This document shows positions 17,450-26,031 of a stretch of 49,832 bases of DNA, in pieces. The stretch comes from Candidatus Neptunochlamydia vexilliferae (lineage in GTDB: Bacteria > Chlamydiota > Chlamydiia > Chlamydiales > Simkaniaceae), in NCBI RefSeq assembly GCF_015356785.1, contig NZ_JAAEJV010000008.1, positions 1-49,832 of the forward strand, given 5' to 3'. The notes under the pieces are model-generated. The model worked only from the letters and a program-made list of their open reading frames with translations. It was not told the origin of the DNA and ran no database searches. Position 1 is the first letter of the stretch, and every line of letters begins with the position of its first letter. A program made the translations under genes and the position numbers.

Positions 17450-18064
17450 ATGGAAAGCTCTACCTTTATTAGCCGTTTCTCTCGAATGCTTTCGGAAAAA
17501 TCCCTAACGACTGCAGCCCCTTTTCTTGAAGAAGAGCATTGTCATCTTCACGCTATTTTAGACCGGTTCATCCCCTTCCCTTTTAAAGAGTTGGTTGTAG
17601 TAGGAGGAGGAAAAAAAATGTACCATGAAGTGGCCTCCAATTATTTAGTCGACTATTTAAACATCGATCCAGAAACAATAAGTATCAATCAACCAGGGAC
17701 TTGCTGCATTTCTAAGCCGATAGAAGAGGTGGATCCTACCGTTGCCTCACAATTTCCCCGCATTCTTTGGATGCCTTTTAACGTGGTTGCCTATATCGAT
17801 AAACCAAACTCTATCATTGATCGTTGGCTAAGACCTGGAGATGTCTGTTTAATCTCCGGATGGCAAAAAAATCAGGCTGCAGATAGTCTCCGCTCAAAGT
17901 ACTTTCAATCTGTTGACCCTGGTGAAGCACTTCCCCCCTTTGACCCCCTTCCAAAGATCGTTCAACCCGAGAAAGCTCGAGCAACCAAAACTGTTGAGAG
18001 AATTAAAGGAGCCTATAATCAAATCTTAGCTATTTATACAACCCCCAAAAAAGGAACCCTATGA
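17450..18064 (+). CDS. Rossmann-fold methyltransferase-like protein
   Basis: 204 residues from the ATG at 17450, chosen because TAAGGA lies six bases before it; the frame is open from 17426. A glycine-rich motif (LVVVGGGKKMYHEVASNYL) followed by LNIDPETISI looks like the SAM-binding edge of a class I methyltransferase. Later, MPFNVVAYIDKP and RWLRPGDVCLISGW resemble motifs IV-V of that fold. The GGG loop is not a textbook GxGxG, so the annotation is tentative; an NAD-binding role is possible. The stop overlaps the start of the downstream alpha-oxoamine synthase by four bases (ATGA), so it is the first gene of a tightly coupled operon of four. Confidence 0.6.
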   Translation: MESSTFISRFSRMLSEKSLTTAAPFLEEEHCHLHAILDRFIPFPFKELVVVGGGKKMYHEVASNYLVDYLNIDPETISINQPGTCCISKPIEEVDPTVASQFPRILWMPFNVVAYIDKPNSIIDRWLRPGDVCLISGWQKNQAADSLRSKYFQSVDPGEALPPFDPLPKIVQPEKARATKTVERIKGAYNQILAIYTTPKKGTL

Positions 18065-19335
18065 GTCAGATACAAGAAATTTTCGTTGATGATAATTTAA
18101 GCGATCGGAGAAAAACCATTGCTGATATCTGTGCAAAAAGCCCGATGTTCGATGTCGTTACCCGGAAGGTATCCAAAAGGACACTAGAAGATGAAAAGGG
18201 ACACTACCTCGCTGATTTTGCAACACAGTCCTACCTAGGCTTTGATTTTGACCCTAGGGTCATCGAAGCAGCAGTTCAAGGAACAAGGGATTTTGGAACA
18301 GTCATCGCCTGGTGCCGTCTTGTCAGTACAGTCACCCTCTTAACCGAAGCAGAGAGAAAAACAGCCGAACTTGTAGGGAGTGAAGCCTGCAGCATTTTTG
18401 CTTCAACCACCTTGTTGAACCATGGGGTGATTCCCGCCCTTGCAGGGAAAGATGGGGTGATTTTCCTCGATAAATCGGCCCATGCAACGATGTATGAAGG
18501 GGCAAAAATAGCGCGAGACAGCGGAGCAACACTTGTAAGTTTTCCTACGGGGGATTTTGAGGCTTTAGAAAAGCTTCTTGTTGAATATCAACAAGTCAAG
18601 AAAAAACTCATTTTAACCGATGGGGTTTATAGTATGACGGGAGAGTATGCCGACCTCCCCAGCTTCGATGCACTCGCTAAAAAATATGATGCCCTTGTCT
18701 TTGTCGACGATGCCCATGGATTTGGGGTTGTTGGGGAAAACCCCTCCCCTGAACACCCCTATGGACACAAAGGGAATGGGTTGATCAAGCACTTTGGTCT
18801 TTCCTATGACAATATGGTCTATATCGGTTGCTTTTCAAAAGCCTATGGCACATTTGGAGCCTTCATCGCTTGTGATCAGAAGCTTCGAGATTTCCTTATT
18901 TCTCAAGCCACTCCCCACGATCTCGGTGGTGCAGGACCCGCCTCAGCCCTTGCCGCTCTCCTTGCTGGTTACCAAATCAATAAAACCGAAGGGCAAGCGC
19001 GAAGAAGGCAGATGTATGACCTTACAAAAAAAGCAGTCGACGGCCTTGAAGAGCTCGGCTATACCCTTGAAACACCTTCTGACTTTCCAATTCTCTCTGT
19101 TTTGTTAGGAAAGTCTGATGATATCATCGCTATCTCTAAACTCTTATACGAAAATCATATCTTGCTCACCCTTGCCCCTTACCCCATGGTAAAAAGGGGG
19201 AAAGAGTCGCTAAGAATCACTATTACAGCAACAAACACCGAAGAAGAGATCGATCAACTGCTTGTCGCTTTTAAAAAGCTTAAGAGCTTTTTAATTGAAA
19301 AGGGTTACCCATTTAAGGACCTTGTAGAGCAATGA
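18061..19335 (+). CDS. Alpha-oxoamine synthase family PLP enzyme (copy 2)
   Basis: 424 residues. The Schiff-base Lys is K260 in GCFSKAYGTFGAF, close to the canonical loop of this family, and the PLP pocket shows LDKSAHATMYEGAK and VDDAHGFGVVGE. The likely reaction is decarboxylative condensation of an amino acid with an acyl thioester to give an aminoketone, as in BioF, KBL, CqsA or serine palmitoyltransferase; the donor and acceptor are not known. It is paralogous to the minus-strand copy at 12676-13953, but this one has the more conventional lysine loop. It is translationally coupled on both sides (ATGA overlaps with the gene before and after). Confidence 0.9.
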   Translation: MSQIQEIFVDDNLSDRRKTIADICAKSPMFDVVTRKVSKRTLEDEKGHYLADFATQSYLGFDFDPRVIEAAVQGTRDFGTVIAWCRLVSTVTLLTEAERKTAELVGSEACSIFASTTLLNHGVIPALAGKDGVIFLDKSAHATMYEGAKIARDSGATLVSFPTGDFEALEKLLVEYQQVKKKLILTDGVYSMTGEYADLPSFDALAKKYDALVFVDDAHGFGVVGENPSPEHPYGHKGNGLIKHFGLSYDNMVYIGCFSKAYGTFGAFIACDQKLRDFLISQATPHDLGGAGPASALAALLAGYQINKTEGQARRRQMYDLTKKAVDGLEELGYTLETPSDFPILSVLLGKSDDIIAISKLLYENHILLTLAPYPMVKRGKESLRITITATNTEEEIDQLLVAFKKLKSFLIEKGYPFKDLVEQ

Positions 19336-20639
19336 CCCCTCAAATTGGTCCTTTTTTTCCGACTAAAGACCGCCCTATCGTCTACTGCATGGTAGGGGAT
19401 GAGCCACTGATGTTCGCCCCCTACGAAAAGCTTGCTGAGCGGGAAAGGGAACACCTTGAGATGATGGAATCCGATATCATCTCCTACTCGATGGCAACCA
19501 TTCTCCTTTCTAAAGAAAACGATAGGGTTGTTCTCCAAGATAAACTTCTTACCTTTAAGGATTTTTTTACCGCCCACATCGCTCTCTATAAGAAGGCTGG
19601 AGTGGAGGTAACCTCTCAGCTCTATTTTACCAAAAGAGCCCAGCTCTATCCAAAAGCTTTAGAAATTGCAGATAAAGAGAGTCTCATCACCTCTGTCTGT
19701 TACTCTTATGAACTCAACCGGTTTTGTAAGATCAGCACCGAACTAGAGATCAGTAAGCAGCTTAATTCAAAAATTGCTCTTTGTGAGCGGGCGAAAAAAG
19801 AGGGGTTTTTAATCCCTAAAACAGAGGTTTTTTCGAAAAAAGCTCTTTTAGACAACATAGAAGAAGTCGTAAAAACCTTTAATACCAAGCCTTTCATGGT
19901 TAAAGCAGACGGTCTTGGCGGCGGTTTTAATGTTGCAACCATTCAAAATCCAGCCGATTTAAAAGCATTTATCACTCCTTTTAAAGAAGGGGAAAAGTTT
20001 ATCCTCCAAGAGAGACTGGAGCATGAGCGATTCAACGAGCTTGCTGTTGACTTTGTTATAAGAGATGATGAAATTATCCTATATAACGCCCGTAAAAAGC
20101 TTGTCGACCACAGTCAGTGGTTTGGAAATGTCTATTACCCCAATATCCCCTTCTCACCTGCTCAGCTAAGTAACCTCAATAAGTGTCTTGAAGGTATCCG
20201 AAGTCTTGGCTACACCTCAAAGTGGGGAAATATCTGCTCCTTGGATGTGTTTCAAAACAAGGATGAACACTATATCACAGAAATCAATGGGCGGTGGAGT
20301 GGAGGATTTCCAATTGCCTTCCTATTAAAACGGATGGGACTTGAAAACCAAGGAAGGGTTGTCTCTTTTGTCGACTCCCTTTCTATTGATCAGCTAGAAG
20401 CCTATATTGATTTTTCAAAAAAAAATCTTGTCCACTCAAATGATTCACTTTTTCCGGGAGACTTTAAAGTGTTTCCTGTTGGATTTAACCCAAAAGTAGA
20501 GGAAGGAATGATTGCTATCTGGCTTTTAATTTTTGGAGATTTTGACCACTTCACCTCAGAGGTAAAGAAGACCTTTAAACTCCCCTCCTTTCAAAAAACC
20601 ACCCTTATCCAAACCTTTTTAAAAAATAATGAAGGCTAA
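19332..20639 (+). CDS. ATP-grasp carboxylate-amine ligase family protein
   Basis: 435 residues, no acetyltransferase part. A long N-terminal domain is followed by the ATP-grasp core: KADGLGGGFNV (about 191-200, nucleotide-binding loop), a basic stretch ARKKLVDHSQWFGN, and EINGRWSGGFP (about 317-327, Mg-binding). It should join a carboxylate to an amine via an acyl phosphate, but the family covers many ligases and the substrates cannot be read. It shares the YxxELNRFxxI...KQLNSK type block and both ATP-grasp motifs with the second half of the GNAT fusion at 15571-17385. It overlaps the previous gene by four bases (19332-19335) and the next by eleven (20629-20639), so it is translated within one operon. 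Confidence 0.88.
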   Translation: MTPQIGPFFPTKDRPIVYCMVGDEPLMFAPYEKLAEREREHLEMMESDIISYSMATILLSKENDRVVLQDKLLTFKDFFTAHIALYKKAGVEVTSQLYFTKRAQLYPKALEIADKESLITSVCYSYELNRFCKISTELEISKQLNSKIALCERAKKEGFLIPKTEVFSKKALLDNIEEVVKTFNTKPFMVKADGLGGGFNVATIQNPADLKAFITPFKEGEKFILQERLEHERFNELAVDFVIRDDEIILYNARKKLVDHSQWFGNVYYPNIPFSPAQLSNLNKCLEGIRSLGYTSKWGNICSLDVFQNKDEHYITEINGRWSGGFPIAFLLKRMGLENQGRVVSFVDSLSIDQLEAYIDFSKKNLVHSNDSLFPGDFKVFPVGFNPKVEEGMIAIWLLIFGDFDHFTSEVKKTFKLPSFQKTTLIQTFLKNNEG

Positions 20640-21492
20640 CCCTCGGTTTACCGCAATTCTTCTCTTTTCCCTTGGGCTTCTCTTTTGCTCACTTGCTGAT
20701 ATCGTTGTAAAATGGGTTGGCTACAATATTCCCCTTCCCCAACTCATCTTTCTCCGTTTTACAATAGCCCTTCTTTTTCTCATGCCAATTGCATTAAAAA
20801 AACGAGTGCATCGCTCGAAAATCCTCCCCTTTCATCTGCTTAGGGCGCTTCTACTTATCACAGCAACCTTTTCCTGGTTTGCTGGAGTAAAAATGGTTCC
20901 GATTACCCAAGCTACAGTGATCGGGTTTTCCCTTCCCCTTTTTATTCAGCTTTTCTCCCCTCTTTTCTTAAAAGAGAAAGTCAGCAAAAAACGCTTTTTT
21001 ATCACCCTTTTTGGGTTTATAGGTGTCATCATCGCAACCCGCCCAACCGATATCTCCCAAGAACCCTTAGTCTTATCTTTAGTTATTGCGACTATTTTTT
21101 ATGCCCTTCTCGATACTTTAAACAAATTTTGTGCGGATAAAGAAGAGCCTTTTAACATGCTATTCTATTCCTCATTGTTTGGGTTTCTTTTCACCCTTCC
21201 CCTTGGAATTATTTACTGGACCCCGATTCCCATAACCGGTTGGCTTTTTAGTGGCACACTAGCCCTATTTTCCCTTCTCATCCTCCTCTGCACTTTCCAC
21301 GCCTATATTCTGGAAGAGGTCTCTTTCCTGGCTCCTCTCCATTATATTGAACTCCTCTTTTCCACCTTTTTCTCTTGGGTCATTTTTTCTGAGATTCCCT
21401 CTTTATCAACCTATGCAGGAAGTGTGTTAATCCTCCTGAGTATCATCTTTCTAACAAGGCCAAAGAAACAAACCGCTCTAAGAAAAATATAG
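20629..21492 (+). CDS. EamA/DMT-family transporter
   Basis: 287 residues, almost entirely hydrophobic, with about ten transmembrane helices in two EamA repeats (first [19 protein letters not shown]; second starting near residue 150). EamA proteins move amino acids, nucleotide sugars or drugs across the inner membrane, often as exporters. Its start is inside the end of the ATP-grasp gene (overlap 11 bases), making it the last gene of the operon that begins at 17450. It may export the product or a shunt compound of the cluster, or import a precursor. It ends only about 37 bases before the start of tal on the same strand. Confidence 0.87.
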   Translation: MKANPRFTAILLFSLGLLFCSLADIVVKWVGYNIPLPQLIFLRFTIALLFLMPIALKKRVHRSKILPFHLLRALLLITATFSWFAGVKMVPITQATVIGFSLPLFIQLFSPLFLKEKVSKKRFFITLFGFIGVIIATRPTDISQEPLVLSLVIATIFYALLDTLNKFCADKEEPFNMLFYSSLFGFLFTLPLGIIYWTPIPITGWLFSGTLALFSLLILLCTFHAYILEEVSFLAPLHYIELLFSTFFSWVIFSEIPSLSTYAGSVLILLSIIFLTRPKKQTALRKI

Positions 21493-21529
21493 CCGTATGG
21501 TATACGGAAGAAAACCAAGGAGCACTATC

Positions 21530-22480
21530 GTGAATAAGTTTGAAGGGCTAAAAAAGCACACCGTCATCGTTGCCGACACCGGAGAGATCGATGAGATTAA
21601 GAAGTACAAACCGACCGACGCCACCACCAACCCTTCCCTAATTCTAAAAGCCTCCGAGATTGAAGAGTATAAGCCGCTGATTGAAGAGGCGGTTCAGTAC
21701 GGCAAGTCGAAAGGTGGGCAAAAGGCCAAAGAACTCACCATCACTAAAATTTTTGTGAACTTTGGAAAGGAAATCCTCAAGGTGATTCCTGGAAGAGTGT
21801 CGACCGAGGTCGATGCACGCCTCTCCTTCGATGTCGAAGGGAGTCTAAAAAAGGCGCACGAGTATATCGCCCTTTATGAAGAAGCAGGCATTCCCAAAGA
21901 GCGGATCTTGATTAAGCTTGCGTCGACCTGGGAAGGGGTCCTTGCCGCCTCAGAGCTCGAGAAGGAAGGGATCCACTGTAACATGACTCTGATGTTTAGC
22001 TTAGGGCAAGCGATCGCTTGCGCTGAGGCGGGGGCAACCCTCATCTCCCCTTTCGTCGGGCGGATCCTCGACTGGTACAAAAAAGCCGAAGGGAAAGAGT
22101 CCTATCCCGCCGATGAAGATCCAGGGGTTCTTTCGGTCACCAATATCTTTAACTACTACAAGAAGTTTGGCTACAATACCCAGATTATGGGAGCCAGCTT
22201 CCGGAATGTCGACGAGGTGCTCGAGCTGGCGGGCTGCGACCTTTTGACTATCTCTCCAAAACTCCTTCAGGAACTGACAGATAGTGAAGGAGCTGTCGCT
22301 CAAAAGCTTTCAGCAGACCGGGCTCAGAAAGCGGAGCTTGAGAAAATCGGTGTCGACGAAAAGAGCTTCCGCTGGATGGTCAATGAGGATGCCATGGCGA
22401 CCGAAAAGCTCGCAGAAGGGATCCGCAACTTTGCGAAGGATACCGTCAAGCTCGAAAAACTCATCGAAGGGTTGATGTAA
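21530..22480 (+). CDS. tal: Transaldolase
   Basis: Transaldolase of the pentose phosphate pathway: it moves a dihydroxyacetone unit between sedoheptulose-7-phosphate and glyceraldehyde-3-phosphate. The catalytic Schiff-base Lys is K129 in [10 protein letters not shown], and other family blocks are TDATTNPSL near the start and [10 protein letters not shown]. The product is 316 residues if GTG at 21530 is used; that codon follows AAGGAG seven bases upstream, while the ATG at 21497 has no such site. In Chlamydia, tal sits next to rpoC; here about 5 kb of TOMM genes lies between them. It runs convergent to the minus-strand genes that follow. Confidence 0.93.
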   Translation: MNKFEGLKKHTVIVADTGEIDEIKKYKPTDATTNPSLILKASEIEEYKPLIEEAVQYGKSKGGQKAKELTITKIFVNFGKEILKVIPGRVSTEVDARLSFDVEGSLKKAHEYIALYEEAGIPKERILIKLASTWEGVLAASELEKEGIHCNMTLMFSLGQAIACAEAGATLISPFVGRILDWYKKAEGKESYPADEDPGVLSVTNIFNYYKKFGYNTQIMGASFRNVDEVLELAGCDLLTISPKLLQELTDSEGAVAQKLSADRAQKAELEKIGVDEKSFRWMVNEDAMATEKLAEGIRNFAKDTVKLEKLIEGLM

Positions 22481-22565
22481 AAGCCAAGTTCCGTTTCAAC
22501 TTTTCGGTTGTCGCCAGCTACTAAAGCTTGACTTCTGCCCGATTAGAGAACTGAGGTTGTTACTT

Positions 22566-22862
22566 TCAATAGCCATGCTTTTTAAGAATATTGCCCGCAA
22601 TTTGCTCAAATATCTTTTGCTTTTCTAATGCCTTGTACATCTCCTTAGCCTCCTGCTGAAAACATTTGTCCGCCTCAGCTGCTAGCTTGGGATCTTCTTC
22701 TTTCATCACTTCAATCCAAAGCTTATTCCATTTTATTTTTGATTCTATGTATGGATTTGCACCTGTTGTGTACATTGTCCGAAAAACCTTTGGTAAACAT
22801 CTGATAATCATAAGATTTGTCCTTATTGTCTGCGTCAAAAAATATTTTAGGGAAGATTCCAT
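22566..22862 (-). CDS. Hypothetical 98-residue protein
   Basis: No family recognised. It is a helical, charged protein (MYKALEKQKIFEQIAGNILKK near the end), with a slightly basic N-terminus and no signal or membrane segment. It lies 33 bases downstream of the SagB-type gene on the same strand, so it could belong to that operon as an accessory or self-protection gene, but no clear ribosome-binding site precedes its ATG. It could also be a chance frame. Confidence 0.45.
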   Translation of the reverse strand: MESSLKYFLTQTIRTNLMIIRCLPKVFRTMYTTGANPYIESKIKWNKLWIEVMKEEDPKLAAEADKCFQQEAKEMYKALEKQKIFEQIAGNILKKHGY

Positions 22863-22895
22863 TTAGTTTTCAAGATGATAAACATGAAATTCAGG

Positions 22896-23705
22896 TTAAG
22901 AAGGTGGGCGACCTTTTCCTCCAACTGCTCCGATATAAATCGTTGATTGGTTGATCCCATCAAAATGAAGCCGGTCATCAATTTCTCTGTCGAAAAACCC
23001 TCCAAGCAAAGCTAACTCCAGTCCTAGAGCCGTTGCAGTAAGGTTAATATTTTGCATCAGGTGACCTGCTTCCATAAGGATAAAACGGTAACCTCTCTCA
23101 TTATATTTAAAGGTACTCTTTTTAAAGGAAGCAGCAATAAAAAAAATTAAGGAAGCTCCATCTGCAATCTCTTTAAATACAATATGGTCCGCAATGCTTC
23201 CAAAATCTTCTTCAGACTCTAGAAGAAAAATACTGTTGCGGATTGGATTGTAATGATAGAGTCCCAGCTCTAAGTCTTCAGAGTTTAAAACTTGGAAGTA
23301 AACCTCTAAAGGATAAAGGGCTCCACCAGAAGGGACAGCCCTAAAAGGGGTTGTTGTACTACTTTTTGTCACCCCATAAGCATAGTGAAGCAAGGTTGCA
23401 ATTTCTTTAAAGCTTAGAGGAATAGAAGAAAGATATCTTGCTGTTCTCCGCTTTTTAATCACCTCACCTAAAGAAATATCCAGTGAATATAACTCTTCGG
23501 GAAGAGGAATGCGAGTTCCTCGGCCATATTCAATAGAAAGTGCAAGCTGGTTCATCATCTGTAGGACATAGGTCTGGGAAAGATAGCGGTCAGAACGACA
23601 TAGCTTGGAGTTTTCATGAAAGGCCTCCCAACCCTCTTCTAACTTTTCTTGATTTGGTGGTACTCCCCATAGGAGGTCATCCCAATGATCTTTATGTGTT
23701 GCCAT
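22896..23705 (-). CDS. SagB-type FMN dehydrogenase (TOMM B protein)
   Basis: 269 residues, nitroreductase fold. In TOMM pathways this FMN-dependent enzyme oxidises thiazolines/oxazolines to thiazoles/oxazoles. Typical features are KKRRTARYLSSIPLSFKEIATLLHYAYG, SGGALYPLEVYF, NERGYRFILMEAGHLMQNI and LGLELALLGGFFDREIDDRL, all matching the SagB/McbC group. It lies about 10 bases downstream of the YcaO gene on the same strand. The neighbouring YcaO and E1-like genes are what separate it from a generic nitroreductase. It is intact at about the usual size. Confidence 0.9.
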   Translation of the reverse strand: MATHKDHWDDLLWGVPPNQEKLEEGWEAFHENSKLCRSDRYLSQTYVLQMMNQLALSIEYGRGTRIPLPEELYSLDISLGEVIKKRRTARYLSSIPLSFKEIATLLHYAYGVTKSSTTTPFRAVPSGGALYPLEVYFQVLNSEDLELGLYHYNPIRNSIFLLESEEDFGSIADHIVFKEIADGASLIFFIAASFKKSTFKYNERGYRFILMEAGHLMQNINLTATALGLELALLGGFFDREIDDRLHFDGINQSTIYIGAVGGKGRPPS

Positions 23706-23715
23706 TATCTTAAGC

Positions 23716-25029
23716 CTAAGGGTAAGGATGGGGAAGGTCTATATCCCCAGTTTCTTTTTTAATACCGCGGTATCCCATCTTTTGGGGAACAGTCCATAGC
23801 CGACTTCCCCCTAGAGCGCGGTAAGAGTGACCCATTTGCAAGGGTTGATAGCCTGGAATGACTGCCCGTATGACATAGAGCCCAAGATTTTGAATATCTG
23901 GCGAGGTAATATCTGCAATAAAAACAGTGTGTCCTGTTTTTGAAATCGCCTTTACCAAGGCAATTAAGTCTTTATGGTCTTGTCCGGTTGCAATAGAAGG
24001 AACATCACAAAAAGAGCGGCAAACTTCAGACTGAAATAAGAAGGAAGCTTTATCCATATTTCCATGATCTGCCCAAAAGCGAAGGTGTTCCTCTTTACTT
24101 CTGATATTTTTTGTTTCTATAGTCTCCTGACTTAGTGGAGGATGCGTTTGAAATAAGATCTGAGAATAACGCCTCGTATGAACCAGCTCTTCCAAAGATT
24201 TCCTAAGGGCTTCTTCGGGCGCAGGGGCTGTAGCCGCAGCCATACAAAATGCCGTTTCTGTTTTTAAAGAGGAGCGATAAGCTGATAGAAAGGTAGGAAT
24301 TCCATTATCAAGGGTGATATCAAAGATATCGATCATCCCAGTAAGACCTTTTGAGATTTTAACCAAGTTTTTTAGATGCTGAGGAATCGTTGTGAGGTCG
24401 ATCTTGGGAGGGGAGATTCCTGCTTGCCAGGTGATCATCAAAGCATCCCTTTCAACCACCTCACAGATCCCCGAGATAGCCCCTTTTATAAAGGTCTCGT
24501 GACATGCAAGCCCTGTAGAAATTGATTGTCCAAGCAGACGCTCTGGATCCTCCTGACTAAAAGCATAATAGGGAACATAAACAGACTGAGCTGGGATATA
24601 AATCATAAAGCCCTTTACCAGATCAAATGCAGGAGTCCATCTCACAATTGTATCCTCATTGAAAGGAACAAATGGAAAGCTCTCTTGTTCAAACTGCTCT
24701 TCGGTATAAAGATCCCATAACTCGGGAGAGGCGCATTTAAAAGAAGCTTTGCGAACAGAGGTCAACGGAAGATCTTTTTTCCGATAAATAGCAGAGCAAT
24801 AACGTTCCACCGCTTCTCCAAGCGCTTTTGCAAGAGCAATCGGTCGATCAGGAGCAACCCCACCGGTTTCTCCAAAGTTTTTCCATCCTGTCAAGGGTTT
24901 GGTGTTAGAGGAATAGGCGAAGTAAGAAAAAAGCGGAGGCGCCCCCACCTCTAAAGCCATCGGCCCAGAATGCTTGATGACTCCAAACTTTGGATCGACA
25001 AGATATTTTGCAACTTCAGCGATTCTGAT
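23716..25029 (-). CDS. YcaO cyclodehydratase (TOMM D protein)
   Basis: YcaO proteins phosphorylate the peptide backbone with ATP and close Cys/Ser/Thr side chains to azolines. The end PHPYP is the PxPxP tail seen in TOMM YcaO enzymes. ATP/Mg region: ALAKALGEAVERYC and GAISGICEVVERDALMITWQ. The first ATG (24960) has no ribosome-binding site and would remove TIRIAEVAKYLVDPKFGVIK, an N-terminal stretch typical of SagD proteins. Upstream in frame there is only a stop at 25042-25044, then no ATG, GTG or TTG. AAGGAG at 25039-25044 sits about seven bases before ATC (25027-25029), so I mark ATC as the likely, non-canonical start (437 residues). A sequence error is possible. Confidence 0.88.
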   Translation of the reverse strand: MRIAEVAKYLVDPKFGVIKHSGPMALEVGAPPLFSYFAYSSNTKPLTGWKNFGETGGVAPDRPIALAKALGEAVERYCSAIYRKKDLPLTSVRKASFKCASPELWDLYTEEQFEQESFPFVPFNEDTIVRWTPAFDLVKGFMIYIPAQSVYVPYYAFSQEDPERLLGQSISTGLACHETFIKGAISGICEVVERDALMITWQAGISPPKIDLTTIPQHLKNLVKISKGLTGMIDIFDITLDNGIPTFLSAYRSSLKTETAFCMAAATAPAPEEALRKSLEELVHTRRYSQILFQTHPPLSQETIETKNIRSKEEHLRFWADHGNMDKASFLFQSEVCRSFCDVPSIATGQDHKDLIALVKAISKTGHTVFIADITSPDIQNLGLYVIRAVIPGYQPLQMGHSYRALGGSRLWTVPQKMGYRGIKKETGDIDLPHPYP

Positions 25030-25041
25030 GGTATTTCTCCT

Positions 25042-26031
25042 TCATATTGTGAGACTCTTTTCAATAGGAAGTTCGGGGTTTTTATTTGCTGGAGAGCATG
25101 TTGTGCAATAAGGCACCTTTAAGATTCTCCTTTCGATAAGTAGACTATCTAAGAGGTTCACCTCCAAAATAGTATTCACCCTCTTTTTTAACATTGCTCC
25201 TCCATAAGCCCTCTCAAGCTCAATAAATGCAAAGCCTGCAAGGCTCAAAGCCAACGCTGGATGAAACCCAAAAGCTTTTCTCTCGGTTGGTCGATCTTTT
25301 TCGATCGCTTGAGTCAGTTTAAAGTCCGAAGCATTTGCCTCTCTTCTAAGCAAAAAGCATTCGAAACAGGCAGTCTCCCATGGAACAATAACCGGGCCGA
25401 TATAGCCACTTTTACCATTTAAAATCACAGGAAAAAGCTCTACCCCTTTTTCAAAACAAAGATGATTGATCTCTTTTATAAAATAGTGGTTCCCATTCTC
25501 AGAACAAGCAATCGCGACAGTTGTAGAGCTAGACTTTTTCCACTCCTCATAAGAAAAGGCTTTTTCCTTTTTTGCTGGTACAGTATCAAGATGAGGAACA
25601 CTAATAAGTGTATAATTATCCAGACCCATTGCATCAAAAAGAGCGATGAGCTGTCGTGTAATAGAATTGACCCCTAAAAAAGCAAAGGCTTGCGCCCCAA
25701 GTGTTTTTTTTATATCCTCTTTTTTGACTCCCTGTTCCCAGTAAAAAACATCGCATGGCTCTTCAACTTTTGAATCTTCTCCCTCTGAAAGGTAGAGAAA
25801 CTGGTGCTTTAGCAGGTTCTCAATAAGCTCTTTAGCCTGCCTCTTCTTTTCTTTTACAAAGTAAGAGAGGATTTCCTCTTCAGATTTCCCAGATTCTGAA
25901 GTTTCAGATAATAAGGTGTCTAAAACTTCATAGACTCCATCTCCTTTAACCGAAAAGGAAACGAGTCCCCTTTTCACAATCGCCCCTTCCAAGGTTGGGA
26001 TTAACTCTGATGGATAAGCTTTTATTTTCAT
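25042..26031 (-). CDS. SagC/E1-like partner protein (TOMM C protein)
   Basis: 329 residues. These proteins bind the precursor leader and activate the YcaO enzyme. The first 90 residues resemble the winged-helix RiPP recognition element. The rest has an E1/ThiF-like fold that has lost ATP-binding residues, as in SagC. Two Cys pairs, CFEC (about 225) and CTTC (about 310), match the zinc tetrathiolate of the family, and the stretch GYIGPVIVPWETACFECFLLRREAN is typical of it. It overlaps the precursor gene by four bases (ATGA at 26028-26031). It is immediately upstream of the YcaO gene, so C, D and B follow the precursor in order. Confidence 0.87.
   Translation of the reverse strand: MKIKAYPSELIPTLEGAIVKRGLVSFSVKGDGVYEVLDTLLSETSESGKSEEEILSYFVKEKKRQAKELIENLLKHQFLYLSEGEDSKVEEPCDVFYWEQGVKKEDIKKTLGAQAFAFLGVNSITRQLIALFDAMGLDNYTLISVPHLDTVPAKKEKAFSYEEWKKSSSTTVAIACSENGNHYFIKEINHLCFEKGVELFPVILNGKSGYIGPVIVPWETACFECFLLRREANASDFKLTQAIEKDRPTERKAFGFHPALALSLAGFAFIELERAYGGAMLKKRVNTILEVNLLDSLLIERRILKVPYCTTCSPANKNPELPIEKSLTI

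Noticed and set aside
7068..21492. A classical NRPS or polyketide assembly line
   Set aside because: No condensation, ketosynthase, thioesterase or carrier domain is visible; only a single stand-alone adenylation enzyme is present.
21497..21530. ATG at 21497 as the start of tal
   Set aside because: It has no ribosome-binding site; GTG at 21530 follows AAGGAG and gives the normal transaldolase N-terminus.
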